The notes under the pieces: model-generated
Databases searched by the model: none
The model's input: the letters and a program-made list of their open reading frames with translations, nothing else
What the model was told of the DNA's origin: nothing
From: Pseudophaeobacter leonis
Lineage (GTDB): Bacteria; Pseudomonadota; Alphaproteobacteria; Rhodobacterales; Rhodobacteraceae
Assembly: GCF_002087335.1 (NCBI RefSeq)
Contig: NZ_MWVJ01000105.1
Coordinates: 1 to 64,000, forward strand
Length of the DNA stretch: 64,000 bases
Direction of reading: 5' to 3'
Position numbers and translations under genes: made by a program
Part shown: in pieces, positions 20,359-30,237 of the stretch
How positions within the stretch are numbered: the first letter of the stretch is position 1
How the letters are laid out: each line of letters opens with the position of its first letter

Positions 20359-20386
20359 TTCTGCATAGCGGAACGTAAGTCCGCAT
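20359..20386. promoter_or_regulatory. Operator candidate 1: TTCTGCA-T-AGCGGAA plus TCCGCAT
   Basis: A 7-1-7 palindrome close to TTCCGCA-N-TGCGGAA, followed seven bases on by a third half-site, TCCGCAT. It lies between the divergent quinone oxidoreductase and SDR genes. Nearly the same three-half-site arrangement occurs at 36232-36258, and a perfect single palindrome at 23863-23877. I infer an IclR-type operator. Confidence 0.55.
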
Positions 20387-20583
20387 TTTGGTCGCGATTG
20401 TGGGGTGCGTTTGTGGGGGAGGGGGCGCTTGCCGCCGGGATTGCAGCGCTGTTTGCTGGGGCTTTCGGGAGGACTGATGAATTTGATATGGGATTTAAAA
20501 TGAAACGTGCGCTGGTCTGGGCCAAATGGCTGGCTAGACTGTAGCGATCAAGCACAGAAGGTTGCAGCCAACAGGGGATTTTA

Positions 20584-21510
20584 ATGGATAACATTCGATT
20601 TGACGGACGCGTCGCGATTGTGACGGGCGCAGGGACCGGCCTTGGGCGCAGTCATGCGCTTGGGCTGGCGGCGCGCGGTGCCAGGGTTGTCGTGAACGAT
20701 CTGGGGGTGTCGCAGGACGGCACCGGCGCTACGTCTGAGGCATCAGAGGCCGTTGTGGCCGAGATCAGGGCGATGGGCGGCTGGGCCATGGCGCATGGCT
20801 GTGATGTTTCCGACGAAGCAGGCGTCAACGACATGGTGGCGCAGGCAATGGATCTGTGGGGGCGCATCGATATCTGCGTCAACAACGCGGGCATCCTGAT
20901 GGACAAAACATTTGCCAAAATGGAGATGTCGGCCTTTCGCAAGGTGGTGGATGTGCATTTGATTGGCTCAGCCAACGTTGCACATGCCTGCTGGCCCATC
21001 ATGCGCGCCCAGCAATATGGGCGGGTGGTCTTCACCTCTTCTGCCTCTGGTCTCTATGGCAATTTTGGTCAGTCCAATTATGGGGCGGCTAAGGCGGCGA
21101 TGATGGGGCTGATGAATGTGCTGCATCTGGAAGGCGCGCGCGACAACATTCGCGTCAATACGCTGGCGCCGACTGCGGCCACCCGTATGACAGAAAACCT
21201 GTTGCCCCCGGAAGCCGCCGCATTGCTCGCCCCTGAAACCATCACGCCGGGATTGCTGTATCTCGTGTCAGAGGATGCCCCCAGTCATGTTATCCTGGGC
21301 GCAGGTGCCGGAAGCTATACCCAGACCCGGATCTACGAGACCCCGGGGATTACGCTTTTGGACGAGGCCAACACGCCGGAAACCGTTGCGGCACAATTTG
21401 CACAGATCACCGATCCAGAAAACCAGACAGAGATGGCTGACGCCTTCAGCCAAACCAAAAAATACGCCCTCAATGCAGCCCAGGCCCGCGGCCTTAAGCT
21501 GGATTGGTAA
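20584..21510 (+). CDS. SDR, HSD17B4-like 3-hydroxyacyl-CoA dehydrogenase
   Basis: 308 residues. The N-terminal Rossmann motif TGAGTGLGRSHALGLA and VVVNDLG are those of the dehydrogenase domain of peroxisomal multifunctional enzyme type 2. NNAG is near residue 100, and the catalytic Ser and YGAAK lie in [18 protein letters not shown]. The role inferred is NAD-dependent oxidation of an (R)-3-hydroxyacyl-CoA. The gene is 24 bp before a thiolase, giving the last two steps of a beta-oxidation spiral, and faces the unit that encodes a MaoC hydratase. A clear paralogue with the same thiolase neighbour is at 53707-54630. Confidence 0.88.
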   Translation: MDNIRFDGRVAIVTGAGTGLGRSHALGLAARGARVVVNDLGVSQDGTGATSEASEAVVAEIRAMGGWAMAHGCDVSDEAGVNDMVAQAMDLWGRIDICVNNAGILMDKTFAKMEMSAFRKVVDVHLIGSANVAHACWPIMRAQQYGRVVFTSSASGLYGNFGQSNYGAAKAAMMGLMNVLHLEGARDNIRVNTLAPTAATRMTENLLPPEAAALLAPETITPGLLYLVSEDAPSHVILGAGAGSYTQTRIYETPGITLLDEANTPETVAAQFAQITDPENQTEMADAFSQTKKYALNAAQARGLKLDW

Positions 21511-21534
21511 CTTACACAAAAAAGGGATATTCAC

Positions 21535-22732
21535 ATGCGTGACGCAGTTATCGTATCTACCGCCCGCACGCCGATTGGCAAAGCCTATCGGGGCGCCTTC
21601 AACAACACCACGCCACAGCAGTTGGCGGGCCATGCCATTGAGCACGCCGTTGCGCGGGCGGGCGTTGATCCCGCCCTGGTGCAGGATGTGATCCTGGGTG
21701 CTGCGCTGCAACAGGGGCACGCTGGCGGCAATATCGCGCGACAGGCAGCGATGCGCGCCGGTTTGCCCGTCAGTGCTGCGGGCATGTCGCTGGATCGTCA
21801 GTGTGCCTCTGGTATGATGGCGATTGCGACCGCCGCCAAACAGGTTGTGATGGATGGTATGGACATCGTGGTCGGCGGCGGTGTCGACAGTATCTCGATG
21901 GTGCAGACAAAAGAGCTGCGGATGAAGGCCGACCCCTGGCTGATGCAGCATAAGCCTGACATCTATATGTCGATGCTTGAAACGGCAGAAACCGTTGCCG
22001 CGCGCTATGGCGTGAGCCGTGAAGAGCAGGATGCTTATTCAGCCCGCTCGCAGGCGCGCACCCATCAGGCGCAGGAAGCAGGGCGTTTCGATGCGGAAAT
22101 TGTGCCGCTGACCTCAACCATGATGGTGCAGGACCGCGAAACCAAAGAGATTTCAGAACGCGAAGTCAGGCTTGAAAAAGACGAAGGCAACCGCCCCGGC
22201 ACATCAGCCGAAAGCCTTGCTGGCCTCAACCCGGTGTTCAAGGACGGCATGACCCTGAAAGAGGGTAAATTCATCACCGCTGGCAACGCATCCCAGCTAA
22301 GCGACGGCGCCTCGGCCTGCGTGATCATGGAGGCGAAAGCTGCGGAAAAAGCAGGGCTTGAACCGCTGGGTCGCTATGTCGGCGTGATGGCTGCGGGATG
22401 CGAGCCTGACGAAATGGGCATTGGTCCGATCTATGCCGTGCCGCCCCTGTTGCAGGCGCATGGGCTTAAGATGGATGATATCGGCCTTTGGGAGCTGAAC
22501 GAGGCCTTTGCGGTACAGGTGCTTTATTGCCGCGGCAAACTGGGCATTCCTGACGAGTTGCTGAACGTCGATGCGGGGCGCGATTTCCATTGGCCACCCC
22601 TATGGCATGTCTGGCGCGCGGATGGTGGGACATGCGTTGATCGAAGGCAAACGCCGCGGTGCCAGATACGTTGTGTGTACCATGTGTGTTGGCGGTGGCA
22701 TGGGGGCTGCCGGTCTGTTTGAAGTCTTGTAG
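21535..22732 (+). pseudogene. Acetyl-CoA acyltransferase (thiolase), frameshift near C-terminus
   Basis: Thiolase that cleaves a 3-ketoacyl-CoA with CoA. The active-site cysteine is in DRQCASGMMA near residue 88. The frame goes wrong at about 22575, within GCGGGGCGCG. In the neighbouring frame the sequence resumes as [20 protein letters not shown] and ends with [15 protein letters not shown] at TAG 22732, supplying the catalytic His and second Cys. Corrected length is about 398 residues, normal for the family. The uncorrected frame would give 395 residues with a nonsense tail lacking both residues. The paralogue at 52533-53705 is intact. Confidence 0.88.
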
Positions 22733-22777
22733 CTATATGTACAGGGGGGCAACACGCGCCGCTTTCGGGTCTACTGC

Positions 22778-22805
22778 CAACCAGGCTGGCAACCAGGCTG
22801 GCAAC
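22778..22805. repeat. Tandem 12-bp repeat CAACCAGGCTGG
   Basis: Two exact copies of CAACCAGGCTGG followed by CAAC, in the leader of the IclR-family gene about 250 bp upstream of its start. Each copy contains the near-palindrome CCAGGCTGG. It may be a regulator site or a simple slippage repeat. Confidence 0.6.
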
Positions 22806-22983
22806 GAGCCACGAGTGTGAGGTGAAATCCTGCGAACGCCAGTGTCTTTTGGCTGTCGCCCCTTTCGGCTACTATCTTGTGTTCGGAGTCTTCCCTATGG
22901 CAGGGAGCATTAAGGCGTCTTGAAGCGTGGGTTGGAAAGAGTTCTGTCCAATCCCGTGCGGACGCTGAAAAGGATGGGGTTTT

Positions 22984-23008
22984 GTGCTGGTCTGTTTGTG
23001 CTGGTCTT
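22984..23008. repeat. Direct repeat TGTGCTGGTCT, 14-bp spacing
   Basis: TGTGCTGGTCT occurs at 22984-22994 and again at 22998-23008, with starts 14 bp apart and about 50 bp before the IclR-family start. Its position suits autoregulation, but nothing else supports it. Confidence 0.5.
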
Positions 23009-23060
23009 GCAGAACAGGGCCGTGATGCGTTGACGCAGGGATAGTCGGGTGGTGGTTGGA

Positions 23061-23858
23061 ATGGCAAACGACGATACGGACAAAGACAGAAACTTTGTCA
23101 CCGCATTGGCGCGCGGCTTAGAGCTTTTGAGCTGTTTTCGCGACGGTGAAGTCAGCCTGACAAATGCTGAGTTCTCTGAGCGGACCAACCTGCCCAAGGC
23201 GACGATTTCCAGATTAACCTACACGCTTTGCGAATTGGGCTACCTCGTTGCCGATCCTGCTGCCGGGACCTACCGGCTGGGGGCTGGTGCCTTGAACCTG
23301 GGGTTCAGCGTTCTGTCGGGGATCGATATTCAAGACCTGGCACAACAAGAGATGCTGCGGCTTCGCGATGGGCCAAACTCGTATATTTCCGTCGCTTTGG
23401 GCGAAGTGCATCAGCTTGAAGTCGTCTATATCGCATACGTCAGATCACGTGAACGCGTGGCACTGGTCGCCAGCGTCGGCATCCGTCTGCCGCTCTTCAC
23501 CTCGGCAATCGGGCGCGCCATTCTGATCGGCCAGGACGGCGACGCCCGCGAAGCCGTGTTTGAGTTGGCTGGCCGCAAAAGCCCGGAGTTCGAAGCCGAA
23601 GCTCGCCTGCAATATGCCGAGGCCAAATCGTTTTATGAGGTCAAAGGCTTTTGCACGAGTTATGGCCAATGGCGCAAAGACGTGAATGGTATCGCTGTTC
23701 CGGTGTTCTCGATGAATGGCAGCCGGGTTTATGGCCTGAATGTTGGCGGTCCCTCGTTTCTTGTGAAGCCCAAAGGGCTTGAAGCTGTCTATGCGTCACG
23801 TCTGATTCAGGCGGCGAAACAGATCAGCATTCAATCCCCCAACCGGAAGTTGCGGTAA
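23061..23858 (+). CDS. IclR-family transcriptional regulator
   Basis: 265 residues from the ATG at 23061; a GTG four codons upstream (23049) is equally possible. The N-terminal winged helix-turn-helix runs through LTNAEFSERTNLPKATISRLTYTL, and the C-terminal effector domain includes YGQWRKDVNGIAVPVF. IclR proteins bind aromatic or organic acids and repress or activate catabolic genes. It sits between the SDR-thiolase pair and the first livKHMGF importer. A perfect palindrome lies immediately after its stop, and two related sites stand before neighbouring catabolic units. I infer that it controls this block. Intact. Confidence 0.9.
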   Translation: MANDDTDKDRNFVTALARGLELLSCFRDGEVSLTNAEFSERTNLPKATISRLTYTLCELGYLVADPAAGTYRLGAGALNLGFSVLSGIDIQDLAQQEMLRLRDGPNSYISVALGEVHQLEVVYIAYVRSRERVALVASVGIRLPLFTSAIGRAILIGQDGDAREAVFELAGRKSPEFEAEARLQYAEAKSFYEVKGFCTSYGQWRKDVNGIAVPVFSMNGSRVYGLNVGGPSFLVKPKGLEAVYASRLIQAAKQISIQSPNRKLR

Positions 23859-23862
23859 CCGG

Positions 23863-23877
23863 TTCCGCAGTGCGGAA
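23863..23877. promoter_or_regulatory. Operator candidate 3: TTCCGCA-G-TGCGGAA
   Basis: A perfect 7-1-7 palindrome starting 5 bp after the IclR stop codon and 355 bp upstream of livK. It lacks a T-tract, so it is not an obvious terminator. The same motif in weaker form stands before two other units of the block (20359 and 36232). Confidence 0.55.
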
Positions 23878-24231
23878 TCATGTGGCGCGGGATGGCGAAG
23901 AATCGGGTGATTCTACCAAAACCCCCTTTCGAAAATACGGAGCGTAACTTTGTGCGGCGGGGCATTGACTTTCGGGTTGCGGACCTTTTTTCCTCTGACA
24001 GTTAATTTCAAAAAACAACATGAAAACAATAGGTAAAATGGATCGTGCAGGTGATTTTTTCGCGCAGTCCAGGTAAATGAACGTGCTTACGGAAATCGCC
24101 AAAATGATTTGCGAGACGAAACGTCGAGTCCAGAGACTTGACTTAAACCGACACTGTGCAAGTCTTTCTTCACTATTGATGCGGGCTTCACAGGGTGGAT
24201 GAGGCACGAGATCGTTTTTTGGGAGGAAAAC

Positions 24232-25476
24232 ATGAAGAAAATGGTTAAGCTTGGCGTTGTTTCAACGCTTTCTTTGGTGATCGGTGCATCTGCTGCCTTT
24301 GCCGAAAATATCAAAATTGCCTTTATCGATCCTTTGTCCGGCCCCTTCGCGAGCACAGGTACAAACGGGTTGCACCAGTTTGAATTTGCGGCCGACCATA
24401 TGGTCAACGAAAAGGGTGGTGTCCTTGGCGGCACAAATTTCGAAATCGTTGCGTTTGACAACAAGATCAGCCCGAAAGAGTCATTGATCCAATTGCAGGT
24501 CGCGATTGATCAGGGCATTCGCTACATCGCCCAGGGTAACTCTTCTGGCGTTGCCAACGCGCTGACCGAAGCAATTGCAAAGCATAACCGCCGCAACCCG
24601 GATAGCCGGGTTCTTTTTCTGAACTATGCGGCCGTTGATCCGGCTTTGACCAATGACAAATGCAACTTTTGGCATTTCCGTTTTGACGCCAATGCAGACA
24701 TCAAAATGGATGCGCTCACGGATGTGATGTCTGCTGATGAAAGCTTGAAAAAAGTTTATATTATCGGCCAGGACTATTCCTTTGGTAAAGCGGTTGCGGC
24801 TGCAGCTGTCTCCAATCTGACCGACAAACGGCCTGATGTTGAGATCGTTGGCAATGAGCTGCATCCGATCGGTAAGGTGAAAGATTTCACCCCCTATTCG
24901 CGCAAAATCGTTGCATCCGAAGCAGATGCTGTCATCACGGGCAACTGGGGCGCGGATATGCTGGGTCTGGGTAAGTCGCTGATCGAAAATGGCTATGATG
25001 GCCCCATCTTCACCTATTACGCAGCCGGTTCAGGTATCACAGCTGCCTTTGGCGATACCGCAAAGGGGCGTATTCGCTTGATTTCTCAGGGTGCCATCAA
25101 CCCGATTGGGTCGGATACAGCACGCGAAACCTACAATGCGTTCAAGGTGAAGTACCCGGAGGGCAACATCGACCAGAGCCGTATCTTTAACGTGATCGGC
25201 ATGTTGTCGACCGCCATCGAAGCCGCAGGCACAGCCGATGATGTTGTGGCGGTTGCGAGCCAGCTGGAGGGCATGGAATACGATTCCATGTGGGGCACGA
25301 AACTGTTCATGCGGCCACAAGATCACCAGATCATCCAAAATCTGAACGTCGGCGTTCACACGAATGACGACGTTGAGTTCGATTACGACAATTCCGGCTA
25401 TGGCATTGTGACAGAATCGACGGTTGAAATGGCGTCCATGGACAGCCCGACAACCTGTAAAATGAAGCGCCCATAA
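24232..25476 (+). CDS. livK: Branched-chain amino acid-type ABC substrate-binding protein (copy 1)
   Basis: Periplasmic type I binding protein of about 414 residues. The start at 24232 follows GGGAGG at ideal distance. Residues 1-23 form a Sec signal ending in ASAAFAE. Mature sequence shows IKIAFIDPLSGPFASTG and the cysteine pair of a longer subgroup (one Cys in TNDKCNFWHF, another in TTCKM near the C-terminus). Liv-type systems in catabolic clusters often carry aromatic or other organic acids rather than amino acids. First gene of livKHMGF; about 370 bp lie between it and the regulator. A close paralogue is at 47419. Confidence 0.92.
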   Translation: MKKMVKLGVVSTLSLVIGASAAFAENIKIAFIDPLSGPFASTGTNGLHQFEFAADHMVNEKGGVLGGTNFEIVAFDNKISPKESLIQLQVAIDQGIRYIAQGNSSGVANALTEAIAKHNRRNPDSRVLFLNYAAVDPALTNDKCNFWHFRFDANADIKMDALTDVMSADESLKKVYIIGQDYSFGKAVAAAAVSNLTDKRPDVEIVGNELHPIGKVKDFTPYSRKIVASEADAVITGNWGADMLGLGKSLIENGYDGPIFTYYAAGSGITAAFGDTAKGRIRLISQGAINPIGSDTARETYNAFKVKYPEGNIDQSRIFNVIGMLSTAIEAAGTADDVVAVASQLEGMEYDSMWGTKLFMRPQDHQIIQNLNVGVHTNDDVEFDYDNSGYGIVTESTVEMASMDSPTTCKMKRP

Positions 25477-25552
25477 GGGCAGCTTCATCGCCGCTCTGCA
25501 ATTGCAGGGCGGCTCCTTCATCTCAGATCAATACCAACCCTTTGGGGGACCG

Positions 25553-26508
25553 ATGGAACTCATCCTCGTCAACTTAATCGACGGGCTTGTCACCGGATTG
25601 CTTTTGTTCATGCTTTCGGCTGGCCTAACGCTCATTTTCTCAATGATGGGCGTTCTTAATTTTGCCCATGCGAGTTTCTATATGTTGGGCGCGTATTTTG
25701 CCTATCAAATCAGTATTGCGCTTGGATTTTGGGTGGGTTTGCTTGTTGCCCCGCTCATTGTCGGCGTTCTTGGCGCAGGCGTTGAAAGATACGGGCTGCG
25801 GCGTGTTCACCAATATGGGCATGTGCCAGAACTGATTTTCACATTCGGTCTGGCGCTTTTGATCGAGGAATTGGTGCAATTCGTCTGGGGCAAAAACCAG
25901 ATGCCTTACAACATTCCCGAAGTTCTGAATTTCACCGCCTTTTCCATCGCTGGAAACTCGATCCCGGCGTACAAGATTTTTATGATTTTCACCTCCGTCG
26001 CGATCTTCATTGGCTTGCTGTATATTCTGACGAAGACGCGTATTGGAATGATCATTCAGGCGGCTCTGAGCTATCCGCGCACGGTCGAGTCTCTGGGCCA
26101 CAACGTGCCATTGATCTTTATGGGCGTGTTTGGCGTGGGCACCGCATTGGCGGGCGTGGGTGGCGGGATCGCAGGGCCGGTGTTGGGAACCTTTCCCGGT
26201 ATGGCATTTGTTCTTGGCTCCATCGTTTTTTTGACCATTGTGATTGGCGGGCTGGGCTCCCTTTGGGGCGCACTTGTGGCCTCTTTGCTGATCGGCTGGA
26301 TTACCACCTTTGCCAAGTCCTACAATCTCGCCATGTCCGACATTCTAATGCGATTGGCATATCGACCCCCGAAAATCTGAGCGAGCACGCTCTGCGTGAT
26401 CTGTGGACCGTTACCAGCCCGCAGATTGCAGATATTTTGCCCTACGTCTTGATGGTCTTGATCCTGATCTTCCGACCTGCAGGCCTCTTCGGAAAGCGTG
26501 AATCATGA
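25553..26508 (+). pseudogene. livH: LivH-type ABC permease (copy 1), frameshifted
   Basis: Inner-membrane permease, about 318 residues when corrected. The start at 25553 follows GGGGGAC. The sequence FMLSAGLTLIFSMMGVLNFAHA is characteristic of LivH, and IGGLGSLWGA near residue 240 is the cytoplasmic loop that contacts the ATPases. One base appears to be missing at about 26346 (GACATTCTAATGCG); after that the other frame continues as NAIGISTPENLSEHAL to FRPAGLFGKRES at TGA 26508. The stop overlaps the livM start by four bases, as expected in a tight operon. Confidence 0.9.
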
Positions 26509-27801
26509 CCCAAGACCTGACAACAGACCCAAGCAAGCCCGCGCAGCGGATGCGCGCAGGCTCCATGACGCTTACCTTTGGGCCCTGGCTTCTGGCGGCT
26601 GTCTCGCGCTGATGATCATGCCCTATATATTCACGTCCAACTCCGCGCTGACCATTATGAACCAGATGTGGATCACCGTGATATTTGCGCTTGCCTACAA
26701 TATGTTGCTCGGGCAGGGTGGCATGCTGTCTTTTGGCCATGCGGTCTATGCCGGCGTCGGTGGCTTTGCCTGCATGCATATCATGAATGCGACTGACTTT
26801 TTCGCGAGCTTCCCGCTGCCTGTGCTGCCTGTCTTTGGGGGGCTTTTTGGCGCCGGGCTTGCGATGATCGTCGGGTCCTTCTCGACCCGGAGCGCCGGAA
26901 CCGTATTTGCAATGATCTCTTTGGGAGTGGGCGAGCTGATCGCTGCCAGTTCAGTGATTATTGTTGCGTTTTATGGCGGCGAAGAGGGTATCTCGGGTGA
27001 CCGGACATATGCGATGCCGCTTTTTGGTAACGAGTTTTTGCAGCAGATCAATGTCTACTACCTGACATCCTTTTGGGTGCTGCTGTCGGCCGCATTGATG
27101 TACCTTTGGTCGCGCACCCCGGTCGGGCGCATGGCGAACGCTGTGCGAGACAATCCGGAACGCGCCGAGTTCCTGGGCTATTCGGCCCGTTGGGTGCGCT
27201 TTTACAGCTTTGTGGCGTCAGGCTTCTTTGCCGGTATTGCGGGGGGGCTTTTCGCGATCAACTATGAAATCCTGACCGAGGAAAACCTGAATACAACGCG
27301 TCAGGTGTCATCCTTCTGGTGACGTTTTTGGGCGGGGTTGGCTTCTTTTTCGGGCCGATCATCGGGGCGATTGTCTTTACGCTGGTCCAGACGGTTCTCA
27401 GCCTTCAGACCGAGCTGTGGGCGTTTTACGCAGGGTCGCTCTTCCTTGCGACTGTGATGTACTTTCCAGGCGGTCTGGCCGGGTTGATGATGATGCATGT
27501 GCCGGTATTTAAGCTAGGGAAGGCCAGGTTATTGGTCATGCCCTACATCAAAACATTAATCCCCGCAGCGATCGGAATATTGGGTTTTTGCGCGCTGGTT
27601 GAAATGACGTTTCACTTTCGTCATGCCGCACGGGGAGACAATGAAATGACGTTGTTCTGGACAACCTTTGACAGCCATACCCTGCTGCCATGGCTCATCG
27701 CCATCGCGGTTACGGGCGTTGGTATTGGTATCGCCAAGCGGACTGCACCTGCGTTGAAAGACGCCTGGGGCGAAGCGAACTCGGCAGGAGATGTATCATG
27801 A
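26505..27801 (+). pseudogene. livM: LivM-type ABC permease (copy 1), two frameshifts
   Basis: Inner-membrane permease. The ATG at 26505 overlaps the livH stop, but that frame ends after about 35 codons. One missing base near 26608 connects it to LALMIMPYIF and the main body, which has ALAYNMLLGQGGMLSFGHA and RTPVGRMANAVRDNPERAEFLGY. A second break near 27300 leads to SGVILLVTFLGGVGFFFGPI. Corrected length is about 432 residues. After the normal end there is an extra C-terminal part of about 100 residues with two more hydrophobic segments; the paralogue at 49677 has a similar tail. Confidence 0.9.
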
Positions 27802-28559
27802 GCGTACCTGCGCTAGAGCTTACGGGTCTGAAGAAGAGTTTTGGACAGGCCGAGATCATTCGCGGCATTGATCTGTCGATTGGCAAATCGGAACGTCATG
27901 CGATCATTGGACCAAACGGGGCGGGGAAATCCACGCTGTTTAATTTGATCACAGCGCGCTTTGCGCCAACAGCGGGCACCGTCAAACTGCACGGCCAGGA
28001 TCTGCTTGGATTGCAACCTTTCCAGATCAATCGCATGGGCCTGTCGCGCTCGTTTCAGATCACAAATATCTTTCCGGCGATGACAGTGTTCGAAAATGTT
28101 CGTTGCGCGCTGCTATGGGCGCAGGGGTACAAATATTCCTTCTGGAATCTGGTCAATAGCTCGCGCCAGCTGACCGAGGGGGCGGATGCTATTCTTGAAC
28201 AGATCAACCTGTTGGAGCGCCGCAACCTTCCTGCCGGCACGCTAAGCTATGCTGAACAACGGGCGCTTGAAATCGGCATAACGATCGCTGGCGGTGCCGA
28301 GGTCATCATGTTGGATGAACCAACCGCCGGCATGAGCCATTCGGAAACCGACTATATCACAGATCTGATCATGAAGGTGACCGAGGGAAAAACGCTGATC
28401 ATGGTTGAGCATGATATGGGCGTTGTGTTCGGCCTTGCTGATCGCATTTCGGTGCTTGTCTACGGAGAAATCATTGCAACAGGAAAACCAGCAGACGTGC
28501 GGGCCGATCCGAAAGTTCAGGAAGCCTATCTTGGTGCAGCTCTGGAGGCAGAACATTGA
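27798..28559 (+). CDS. livG: LivG-type ABC ATPase (copy 1)
   Basis: 253 residues. The ATG overlaps the livM stop by four bases. Walker A is GPNGAGKST near residue 36, and the Q-loop region is LSRSFQITNIFP. The signature position reads LSYAEQRALEIG rather than LSGGQ, a usual LivG form, followed by Walker B VIMLDEPTAGM and the switch His in VEHDMGVVF. It powers import together with LivF. Intact, and closely similar to the copy at 50940. Confidence 0.93.
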   Translation: MSVPALELTGLKKSFGQAEIIRGIDLSIGKSERHAIIGPNGAGKSTLFNLITARFAPTAGTVKLHGQDLLGLQPFQINRMGLSRSFQITNIFPAMTVFENVRCALLWAQGYKYSFWNLVNSSRQLTEGADAILEQINLLERRNLPAGTLSYAEQRALEIGITIAGGAEVIMLDEPTAGMSHSETDYITDLIMKVTEGKTLIMVEHDMGVVFGLADRISVLVYGEIIATGKPADVRADPKVQEAYLGAALEAEH

Positions 28560-29257
28560 TCGAAGTCACTGACATGCACGCCTATTATGGCAAATCACAT
28601 ATCCTTCAGGGTGTTACACTGAAGGAGCAAGAAGGCGAGATTGTTGCGCTGCTGGGCCGCAATGGCGTTGGGCGCTCGACCACCTGCAAGGCAATCATGG
28701 GCGAGGTAGAGCCGAAAGGCTCGGTCAAATTCAAAGGGCAGGAGATCGCCGGGCGCAAGGCTTTTGAAATTGCCAATATGGGCATTGGCTATGTTCCGGA
28801 AAACAGGGATATCTTTCCCGGCCTGACCACCCGGCAGAACCTGACCTTGGGGTTGAAGCCAGGTCAAAAGGACGGTGCTGGCCGCTGGTCTATGCAGATG
28901 ATGTTCGACATGTTTTCCAACCTGAACGAGCGGGCGGATGTTGAGGCTTCGGTTCTGTCAGGCGGCGAGCAGCAAATGCTGACAATGTGCCGCACGCTGA
29001 TGGGGGACCCTGATTTTGTGATGATTGATGAGCCGACCGAAGGTCTTTCGCCGCAGATGGTGCAAAAGGTCGCGGATGTTCTGAAAGGGATTGCAGACCG
29101 GGGTATTTCCACCTTGTTGGTCGAGCAAAAGCTCTCGATTGCCATGGACATCGCGCACCGGGTTTATGTCATGGGGCATGGTCAGGTTGTGTTTGAGGGC
29201 ACGCCTGCAGAACTGAAAGAGCGCGAGGATGTGCGCAAGGAGTGGCTGGAGGTATAG
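28556..29257 (+). CDS. livF: LivF-type ABC ATPase (copy 1)
   Basis: 233 residues. The start is TTG, overlapping the livG stop (TTGA); no better start exists because conserved sequence begins at once with IEVTDMHAYYGKSHILQGV. The signature LSGGEQQMLTMCRTL, Walker B FVMIDEPTEGLSP and switch loop LLVEQKLSIA are standard. Walker A reads GRNGVGRSTT, with arginine where the nucleotide-binding lysine is expected; the second LivF in the window shows the same change. Last gene of the importer. Confidence 0.92.
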   Translation: MIEVTDMHAYYGKSHILQGVTLKEQEGEIVALLGRNGVGRSTTCKAIMGEVEPKGSVKFKGQEIAGRKAFEIANMGIGYVPENRDIFPGLTTRQNLTLGLKPGQKDGAGRWSMQMMFDMFSNLNERADVEASVLSGGEQQMLTMCRTLMGDPDFVMIDEPTEGLSPQMVQKVADVLKGIADRGISTLLVEQKLSIAMDIAHRVYVMGHGQVVFEGTPAELKEREDVRKEWLEV

Positions 29258-29418
29258 CGCCTGCTATCTGCAAGGTCGGGCTGCTCTATCCGACCGTGCG
29301 ATCCATGAATTTCGATGAGAATTCAAATGGATCGCCCGAGCGGCCGGTGGTGCCACCTAGGCACAAGAGCGCTGCGGACGCGATTTCTCATCGCAGCTGG
29401 TGATGGAACTCGCGCGCG

Positions 29419-29451
29419 AAAAAACCGATCTTGTTGCGCTCAAGATCGGTT
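29419..29451 (-). terminator. Terminator of the leftward beta-oxidation operon
   Basis: A perfect 11-bp stem, AACCGATCTTG (29423-29433) with CAAGATCGGTT (29441-29451), ends in a run of T on the minus strand. It lies 14 bp after the stop of the last SDR gene, between convergent units. Confidence 0.8.
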
Positions 29452-29464
29452 CAATAAGACCCGT

Positions 29465-30236
29465 TCAAAGCTCGTGATCTCCAAAACGGCGGTTCAGTTT
29501 GCGCATGCCACCAATCCACCGGTCATAATCGGCGGTCTTGTTTGCCATGTAGTCGCGCACCTCTTCATGGGGCAGGATCAGGAAGGTTTCATTGCGGATG
29601 GCGTCTACGCAGATTTGCGCCACCGGTTCGGGCTCCATCATGCCATTGATCGCCGCCACGTGATCAATGGCCGCGGGTCATTTCTGTGCGCACCGCTTGC
29701 GGGCACAAGACAGAAACTTTGATGCCGTCATCGCCATGACTGATTGCGATCCACTCCGCCAGCCCGACGGCGGAATGTTTGGTGACCCCATAGGAGGCTG
29801 AGCCAATTTGGTTCAGCAACCCTGCCGCCGAAGATGTGTTCAACAGGTATCCGCCGCCACGGGTGGCCATAAGGGGCGCAAGTTTGCGCGCCGCCCAAAC
29901 ATGGGCCATCACATTGATATCCCAAGAGCGTTGCCAGTCGCCGTTCGGGGTTTCCATGCCGCCACCCACAGCGATGCCTGCGTTGGAAAAGAACAGATCA
30001 ATCGGGCCGATGTCTTGCTCGACCGCGTCTACCATCGCGCTGATCTGCGCTTCATCTGACACATCGACGCGAAAGGCATGGCCGCCGATGTCTTTGGCCG
30101 TTTGCGCAGCCCCCTCGCCATTGATGTCTACACAGACAACATGGCGGGCGCCTTCGGCGGCAAAAGCCCGGCACAGAGCCCGGCCAATGCCGCTTGCGGC
30201 GCCTGTGACGACGCAGATTTTGTCTTTCAGCTCCAT
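29465..30236 (-). pseudogene. Short-chain dehydrogenase/reductase, frameshifted
   Basis: Classical SDR of about 257 residues starting [10 protein letters not shown]. The cofactor motif is [10 protein letters not shown], with an Asp (VDINGEG) at the end of the second strand, which favours NAD(H). NAGIAVGGG and the catalytic [11 protein letters not shown] are present. The frame breaks near 29665 after RTEMTRG; the remaining 60 residues follow in another frame from MAAINGMMEPEPVAQ. It is the last gene of a minus-strand operon with ligase, hydratase and dehydrogenases, one base after the stop of another SDR. Substrate unknown. Confidence 0.85.
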
Positions 30237-30237
30237 A

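Noticed and set aside
26498-26600. Start of livM at 26498 (MNHDPRP...)
   Set aside because: This frame has no family resemblance before about 26608; the ATG at 26505 overlapping the livH stop is the expected start, connected by a lost base.
29274-29295. GGTCGG...CCGACC hairpin after livF copy 1 as terminator
   Set aside because: Six-bp stem with a 10-base loop and no T-tract; too weak to call.
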